This document shows positions 59,084 through 64,000 of a stretch of 64,000 nt of DNA, in pieces. Each line of letters begins with the position of its first letter. Position 1 is the stretch's first letter. The position numbers were made by a program, and so were the translations under genes. Source of the DNA: an uncultured Coriobacteriaceae bacterium (GTDB lineage: Bacteria; Actinomycetota; Coriobacteriia; Coriobacteriales; Atopobiaceae). Under the pieces are notes generated by a model, which was not told the origin of the DNA, ran no database searches, and saw only the letters and a list, made by a program, of their open reading frames with translations. The stretch is taken from positions 186,001-250,000 of the forward strand of contig CADAAU010000001.1 in the NCBI GenBank assembly GCA_902786015.1, given 5' to 3'.

Positions 59084-62000
59084 TGGCGACGATAGACCTC
59101 TCCCGACTCAATGATTCGCAGCGCGACGTGGTGCTCAGGCTCGACGAGCCTTTGTTCGTCGCCGCAGGCGCCGGATCTGGCAAGACGTTCACGCTCACGG
59201 CGCGGCTCGTACACGCCCTCTCCAAAGGGTCCGGAAAAGACGGCGGCAGATACCTGAACTCAATAGACGAGGCGTTGGTCATCACCTTTACCAAGGCGGC
59301 GGCACTAGAGATCAAAGACCGTGTCCGCGGGGCACTCCGCCAGGCGGGCGAGGAAGACCCGCGTCTTCGCGAGGAGTCCTTGCGCGTTGACGGCGCATGG
59401 ATATCGACGATTCACGGCATGTGCTCGCGCATCCTCAAACGCCATGGAGTGGAGCTGGGCATCGATGCGTCCTTCGAAGTTTGCGAGGGGAGTGTAGGCG
59501 AGGCGCTGTTGGCTCGTGCTCTCGATGAGGTCATCTCGCGGGCACAGGAAGAGGGGGCCTATGACGACCTCTTTGCGGAGTTTCCGCTCTGGGGGCAGGG
59601 CGATGGCGCGACCTCGGTGGTAGGAATGATTCGCCTCCTGCGCCAGGAGGCGGCCAAGTGCTCGCATGGCTACGACGACCTCGTGTGTCCGAGCTCAAAC
59701 GAAACCGAAGGGGAGATTGGCCGGCTGCGCCGGTGCCTCGAAGCGTTGGCTGGACTCAAGCTCACGCAAAAGCAGCAGCAGGCCGTCTTTGCGTCTCTTG
59801 ACACAATCAATGGCTTCTGCTCGCTGCCACCTACAGAACGCAAAATAGAGCGGGCATGCGAGGTGCTTGGCAAAGTCAAGATGCCCCGGATTCAGCGCAA
59901 GGATGTAAAGCCCTTGATGGATGACGCGCGCGAGGCGCATGCTGCCGCGACGGTCTGTGCTCACTTCGAGCGCGTGCAAGAATTTGCGCCGCAAGTCGTC
60001 GCGCTGGCCCGGCAGGTGGACGAGCGCTATGCCCAACTTAAGCACGAGCACTCGTACGTGGACAACGATGACCTCATTGAGCTGGCATTGCGCGCGGTGC
60101 AGACGAACGAGCAGGTTGCGCGCGACTATGCGGGTCGGTTCAAGCTTGTTATGATTGACGAGTTCCAAGACACCGATCAGAAACAGCTCCAGCTTATCTC
60201 GCTGCTATCGGGTCGGGATGCGCAACACCTCACGACGGTGGGCGACGCCCAGCAATCCATCTATCGTTTCCGAGGCGGAGACGTCGAGGTCTTCCGAGCG
60301 CGCGGGCGCGGTCTTTCGCAGGAGCAGCACGTACAGATGGACGTGAACTATCGCAGCGATCACCATGTTCTGGCTTTGGTTGAACGCGTGTGCGGGGACG
60401 CGGGAATCTTGGACGATTTTCTCAAGCTCGCTGGAAACGAGGGGCGTCGGAGTGGTTATGTGGCGCGAAGCGCATCTGGTGAGGAACCACCGCGCGTGTT
60501 CCTAGAAGTGGCACAGGGAGGGCCATCATCGCTTACGAGTGCGACGCTCGCCGCACAGCTTGCGGACCGCTTGGCAAAGCTTGCGCATGCTGGTCAACCT
60601 GTCTCGAGCATGGCCCTTTTGCTCGGGACCACGAGTAAGGTGGGGCTCTATCTGGACGCATTGCGTGCTCGCGGATTGCAGGCGGTCGTAACGGGTGGTT
60701 CGTCGTTTACTTCCACGACTGAGGTGGGCGTCATACAGGCCCTGCTCCACACCTTTGCGAATCCACACGATACGGAAGACGGCCTCTTTCGCGTGCTTTC
60801 CAGTGACATGTTCCGCCTGGACGCAGATGACTTCTGCATGTTGGGGACGCGTGAGCAGGACGTACTCGATGCACCGACCAAACGTCAGATTGAACAGTGC
60901 TTTGTGGACGGCCAACTCGAATTATATGGTGGGATGGTGCCCTCGCGACGGTTGACACTTGCTCATGAGGTGCTTACGCGTGCGTTCGCGCGTTTGGGGC
61001 GTTGGGAACTGGCGGACGTGTGTCAGGCTGCAATAGAGGAGAGCGGTTGGTTGGCGCGCCTCGAGCAGGAAGGCACCGATGGGCTTTCGATTGCGGCAAA
61101 CGTGTTGGCTGCCGTGCGGTACGTGCGCGATCTGACGACGAGCCTCGGCCTCGGAGTGGCACGTGCGGCTGATGAGTTCGACAAGTGGCTCTCGGTCGCA
61201 AAGCTTACGCCCAAGGGGCTTGCAGGCGACGCTATCGAGGCAGTGCAAGTCATGACCATACATGGCTCGAAGGGCTTGCAGTTCGGAGTCACCGCGGTTG
61301 CCGAATGCTGGGGGAAGCCGTCCGTAAGTGGAAGACTTGTGGTGGGTCCCGTCGAAGGTCGTCGTGTGGTGTGTGTGGTTCCCAAGCCCGATCTTTCGAG
61401 CTTCTCGAAGATGCGCAACCAACTCGAAGCACCACACGATGTGCGAGAGTGCTCGAGCGTGGCTGAATGGACTGCTTGGCTCAAAGATGCGGAACTGAGC
61501 GAGCAGGCGGCTGAGAAAGCACGTCTTTTGTACGTGGCCCTCACGAGGGCCGAGGAAGCACTCGTGGTTGGCCTGCCCGTTGCAGAGAAGGAATGGTATC
61601 GGTCGGAGTTGGCTATGGGCATGCTTGGCGCATTTCCTGAGCTTGACGAGCTCGTGCCTGGTGAGTGCGAGGTCTGCATAGAGCCAGAACGTGGCATCAG
61701 CTGCGAGGCACGCGAGGACGACGGCATGGGAGGTTCGTGCATCGTTCGTCATCGCATGTCCGTCGCTCCCGCAGTGGCGCGTGTGATCGAGCTTCGTCGT
61801 GGTGCACAGAAGGACGACCCATGGCAAGCTGTCTCGGCGGGAACGCTTGCGGGCTTTGATGGAGAACTGCCGGAGGCGGCCTCACTTGTACCGATGCTTG
61901 GCACGCCGATGAGCGGGCAAGACCGTCTTGAGGGAGTGGGCGACTCGCGCGAGACGTTCGAGCTATTTGACGTCAGACATCGCTCTTTGGCGGTCTATGG

Positions 62001-62652
62001 CTGGCGAGAGCGCGAGGGAGTCTTTAGCTATTCGTCTCTGCACGCAGCAAAGGTTGCCGAAGAACGCGCGCAGAAGGGCTTGTCTGCGGAGCCACCGTCC
62101 GAGGCGCAGCGCGATGCGGATGCCGAGGGTAGCGCCTATATCAACGACACCGATAAAGCCACATCGTTGGGATCCGCGTTCCATGAGCTTGCGCAGACTA
62201 TGGTGGAGTTGGGGAGCAACAGGCACGATCCCGCTCGATTGGAGTCGCTCGCACGAACGTGGCATCTTTCCGAACGCCAGCTTGCACGGCTGCATGCGGC
62301 CATCGCCCGTTGGGAGTCATCCGACTTGTTGCGTGAGACCCATGAGTATGCGCTGCGGCGTGCGGAGGTGCCTTTCTTCGTACGCGTGCCGGAATCTCCA
62401 TACGGAGAGTACTTCGAGGGTACCATTGACCTGCTTTGTACCGAAAGCACGGCGTGTGAGGGGCGCGCGCTGGTCGTGGACTACAAGACGGGCGACCTCG
62501 ACCTCACGGAGGGGGAGGTCGCTCGGCGCCATGAGCTGCAGGCGCGGCTCTATGCAAGAACGCTGCTTGCGCAGGGCTTCTTGGAGGTGAGCTGTGCCTT
62601 CATCTGCGTTGAGACCGGCGTCGTTGCACGTTGGGACTTCACGCTCGAGTGA
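59083..62652 (+). CDS. addA: AddA-type UvrD-like helicase/nuclease
   Basis: A 1,189-residue helicase-nuclease. The Walker A is AAGAGSGKT, motif II IDEFQDTD, and further helicase motifs are present (DAQQSIYRFRGGD, TIHGSKGLQF, LYVALTRAEEAL). The C-terminal nuclease is seen in LVVDYKTGDLDLTEGEVARR and LQARLYARTLL. It drives strand separation and cuts 3' and 5' strands together with AddB. ATG 59083 overlaps the addB stop; a GTG earlier is in frame but inside addB. Confidence 0.95.
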   Translation: MATIDLSRLNDSQRDVVLRLDEPLFVAAGAGSGKTFTLTARLVHALSKGSGKDGGRYLNSIDEALVITFTKAAALEIKDRVRGALRQAGEEDPRLREESLRVDGAWISTIHGMCSRILKRHGVELGIDASFEVCEGSVGEALLARALDEVISRAQEEGAYDDLFAEFPLWGQGDGATSVVGMIRLLRQEAAKCSHGYDDLVCPSSNETEGEIGRLRRCLEALAGLKLTQKQQQAVFASLDTINGFCSLPPTERKIERACEVLGKVKMPRIQRKDVKPLMDDAREAHAAATVCAHFERVQEFAPQVVALARQVDERYAQLKHEHSYVDNDDLIELALRAVQTNEQVARDYAGRFKLVMIDEFQDTDQKQLQLISLLSGRDAQHLTTVGDAQQSIYRFRGGDVEVFRARGRGLSQEQHVQMDVNYRSDHHVLALVERVCGDAGILDDFLKLAGNEGRRSGYVARSASGEEPPRVFLEVAQGGPSSLTSATLAAQLADRLAKLAHAGQPVSSMALLLGTTSKVGLYLDALRARGLQAVVTGGSSFTSTTEVGVIQALLHTFANPHDTEDGLFRVLSSDMFRLDADDFCMLGTREQDVLDAPTKRQIEQCFVDGQLELYGGMVPSRRLTLAHEVLTRAFARLGRWELADVCQAAIEESGWLARLEQEGTDGLSIAANVLAAVRYVRDLTTSLGLGVARAADEFDKWLSVAKLTPKGLAGDAIEAVQVMTIHGSKGLQFGVTAVAECWGKPSVSGRLVVGPVEGRRVVCVVPKPDLSSFSKMRNQLEAPHDVRECSSVAEWTAWLKDAELSEQAAEKARLLYVALTRAEEALVVGLPVAEKEWYRSELAMGMLGAFPELDELVPGECEVCIEPERGISCEAREDDGMGGSCIVRHRMSVAPAVARVIELRRGAQKDDPWQAVSAGTLAGFDGELPEAASLVPMLGTPMSGQDRLEGVGDSRETFELFDVRHRSLAVYGWREREGVFSYSSLHAAKVAEERAQKGLSAEPPSEAQRDADAEGSAYINDTDKATSLGSAFHELAQTMVELGSNRHDPARLESLARTWHLSERQLARLHAAIARWESSDLLRETHEYALRRAEVPFFVRVPESPYGEYFEGTIDLLCTESTACEGRALVVDYKTGDLDLTEGEVARRHELQARLYARTLLAQGFLEVSCAFICVETGVVARWDFTLE

Positions 62653-62659
62653 TGACGAG

Positions 62660-62697
62660 GAACATGCAGTCTTCGAGCTCTGAAGCGGTGCATGTTC
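62660..62697 (+). terminator. Weak hairpin after addA
   Basis: gaacatgca (62660-62668) pairs with tgcatgttc (62689-62697) over 9 bp with a 20-nt loop. It lies just after the addA stop and before the dnaE start region. The tract ttcttc after it is only moderately T-rich. Confidence 0.35.
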
Positions 62698-62758
62698 TTC
62701 AATGCCGCTCGGGTGGGGTATGATGATGCGCTGACACACGAAGGGAAGGCAGGCACAC

Positions 62759-64000
62759 ATGGCATTCGTACATCTGCATAACCACACGGACTTCTCGATT
62801 CTGGACGGTGCGACTCGCGTGGACGATCTCGTGAAGCGTGCCGTCGACCTTGGCATGCCTGCGGTGGCTCTTACCGACCACGGCTACATGTTTGGCGTAC
62901 CGAACTTTGACCTTGCCTGCCGTGGATACAATACGTCTCAGGCTGACTTCAAGCAGTGGTCCCATGACGTCGAGTGTTTTACCAAGGGATGGGAATTGGA
63001 GGAACCCGCACCGGATGCTCCTGATGCACTGCCGCACGATCGAGTGCATGCCCAATGGGAGCAAGATGTGGCCATCTGGGAGCAGACGAAGGATGTGGAG
63101 GCGGTCAAGGCCAACAAACCTGCCCCGCTCATAAAGCCGATCTTTGGCTGTGAGGCGTACTTCATAACGGACGACCAAATTGAGCGCGGTACCAAGCCTC
63201 GACGATATCACCTCATCCTTTTGGCCAAAAACGAGGCTGGTTACGTCAATCTCATGAAGATGATGTCGAAGGCTGCCAACGAGATGTACTACTACAAGCC
63301 ACGTACCACGCTTGGCATGCTTCGCGAGTACCACGAAGGCATCATTTGCCAGAGCGCCTGTGTGCAGGGAATCATCCAGCAAAACATACTCGACAACAAC
63401 TTTGCTGAAGCGGAACGTTGGGCCAAAGCCTACCAGGATGTCTTTGGCGAGGACTTCTACATCGAGATTCAAGACCATGGGCTTAGGTTCCGCAACGGAT
63501 GGAACGATCGCAAGCTCTCTGAACACCTTGTGAAGCTCGCCAGCAAACTTGGCATAAAGGTGGTCGCCACCAACGACATCCATTACCTTTTGCGCGAGGA
63601 CGCCCCCGTTCAGGACCTGCTTAACTGCATCGGTACCAACTCAAAGATCGACCAGACGGATCGCAAGCGCATGGATGGCTCGGAGTTCTACATGAAGAGC
63701 GAAGAGGAGATGCGCGAGATCTTCTCATGGTGTCCCGAAGCGTGTGACAACACGTTGGAGATAGCAGCGAAGTGCAATTTTGAGCTGGACTGGTCCTCCA
63801 TGTTCCTGCCCAAGTTCCCGGGCTTGGAGGAGGGTGAGACTTCCGAGGAACGCTTTCGCAAGGAGTGCGAAGCGGGGCTTGCCATTCGTTATGGCGACGA
63901 CTGGGATGGCAAAGAGATTAATGGCATAAGTATCCGTGAACGATTTGAGTACGAGTATGATGTTATTTGTACCAAGGGCTTTGCGGATTACTTCCTCATC
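62759..64000 (+). CDS. dnaE: DNA polymerase III alpha subunit (3' end outside window)
   Basis: 414 codons are visible and the frame runs off the right edge. The N-terminal PHP domain opens with FVHLHNHTDFSILDGA, then ALTDHGYMFG, IKPIFGCEAYF and HYLLREDAPVQDLL. The visible end reaches the start of the polymerase part (DVICTKGFADYF). Between residues 57 and 123 there is an extra Asp/Glu/Pro/Trp-rich stretch not present in textbook DnaE proteins. ATG 62759 follows gaaggg. The polymerase copies the chromosome as the replicase catalytic subunit. Confidence 0.95.
   Translation, partial: MAFVHLHNHTDFSILDGATRVDDLVKRAVDLGMPAVALTDHGYMFGVPNFDLACRGYNTSQADFKQWSHDVECFTKGWELEEPAPDAPDALPHDRVHAQWEQDVAIWEQTKDVEAVKANKPAPLIKPIFGCEAYFITDDQIERGTKPRRYHLILLAKNEAGYVNLMKMMSKAANEMYYYKPRTTLGMLREYHEGIICQSACVQGIIQQNILDNNFAEAERWAKAYQDVFGEDFYIEIQDHGLRFRNGWNDRKLSEHLVKLASKLGIKVVATNDIHYLLREDAPVQDLLNCIGTNSKIDQTDRKRMDGSEFYMKSEEEMREIFSWCPEACDNTLEIAAKCNFELDWSSMFLPKFPGLEEGETSEERFRKECEAGLAIRYGDDWDGKEINGISIRERFEYEYDVICTKGFADYFLI

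Overview
The window looks like chromosome of a Gram-positive, mid-GC actinobacterium of the class Coriobacteriia, most likely Atopobiaceae (an Olsenella/Atopobium-like lineage). This is inferred from the mix of clostridial-type ChW repeats, SufU-type Fe-S assembly, a RexB-like AddB, GatCAB, PTS sugar uptake, lipoproteins and mid-50s GC by eye. No rRNA, tRNA, CRISPR array or prophage is visible. The left edge cuts a large surface protein and the right edge cuts dnaE.

Positions 1-12678 are the most unusual part: a compact, same-strand type VII secretion (T7SSb-like) locus. In order it holds a large Ig-like-repeat membrane protein, a WXG100 protein, an EssC-type FHA/FtsK ATPase, a DUF4176 protein, a second WXG100 protein, a 441-aa putative secreted effector with a WXG-like head and glycine-zipper tail, a coiled-coil protein, a second DUF4176 protein, a small EsaB/YukD-like protein and an FHA protein that may stand in for EssB. 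No EssA or EsaA is recognisable. After the locus come a zinc-ribbon membrane protein and the first copy of a structured repeat.

Positions 13464-27632 hold a VWA protein, a CopA copper ATPase, an unrecognised 507-aa protein, an orphan NlpA/MetQ lipoprotein, a DUF6483-like protein, a glycogen synthase with a roughly 200-residue Ala/Lys/Pro tail at its N-terminus, RpiB, three paralogous HAD hydrolases, an AI-2E family permease and TrmL. Positions 27633-33620 are a sucrose regulon (scrB, scrK, scrA and a LacI regulator). Matching 14-bp operator-like sites precede scrK and scrA.

Positions 33732-40205 carry cell-envelope genes (an L,D-transpeptidase, a lipoprotein, a ChW-repeat peptidase) and a hypoxanthine-DNA-glycosylase-like gene. 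Positions 40260-45695 are sufCBDSU followed by an IscR-like Rrf2 regulator, with a perfect 12-bp palindrome in the predicted promoter. Positions 46096-55625 hold a lipoprotein, gatCAB, an XRE regulator, dapAB, a membrane protein, a FucO-like dehydrogenase and a YvlD-type membrane protein. Positions 55868-64000 hold addB, addA and the start of dnaE.

Three intergenic regions (13488-13790, 27426-27640, 45829-45957) carry a modular repeat family whose stems differ between copies while both arms change together. This suggests selection on structure. Together with the T7SS locus it is the main candidate for something undescribed here.
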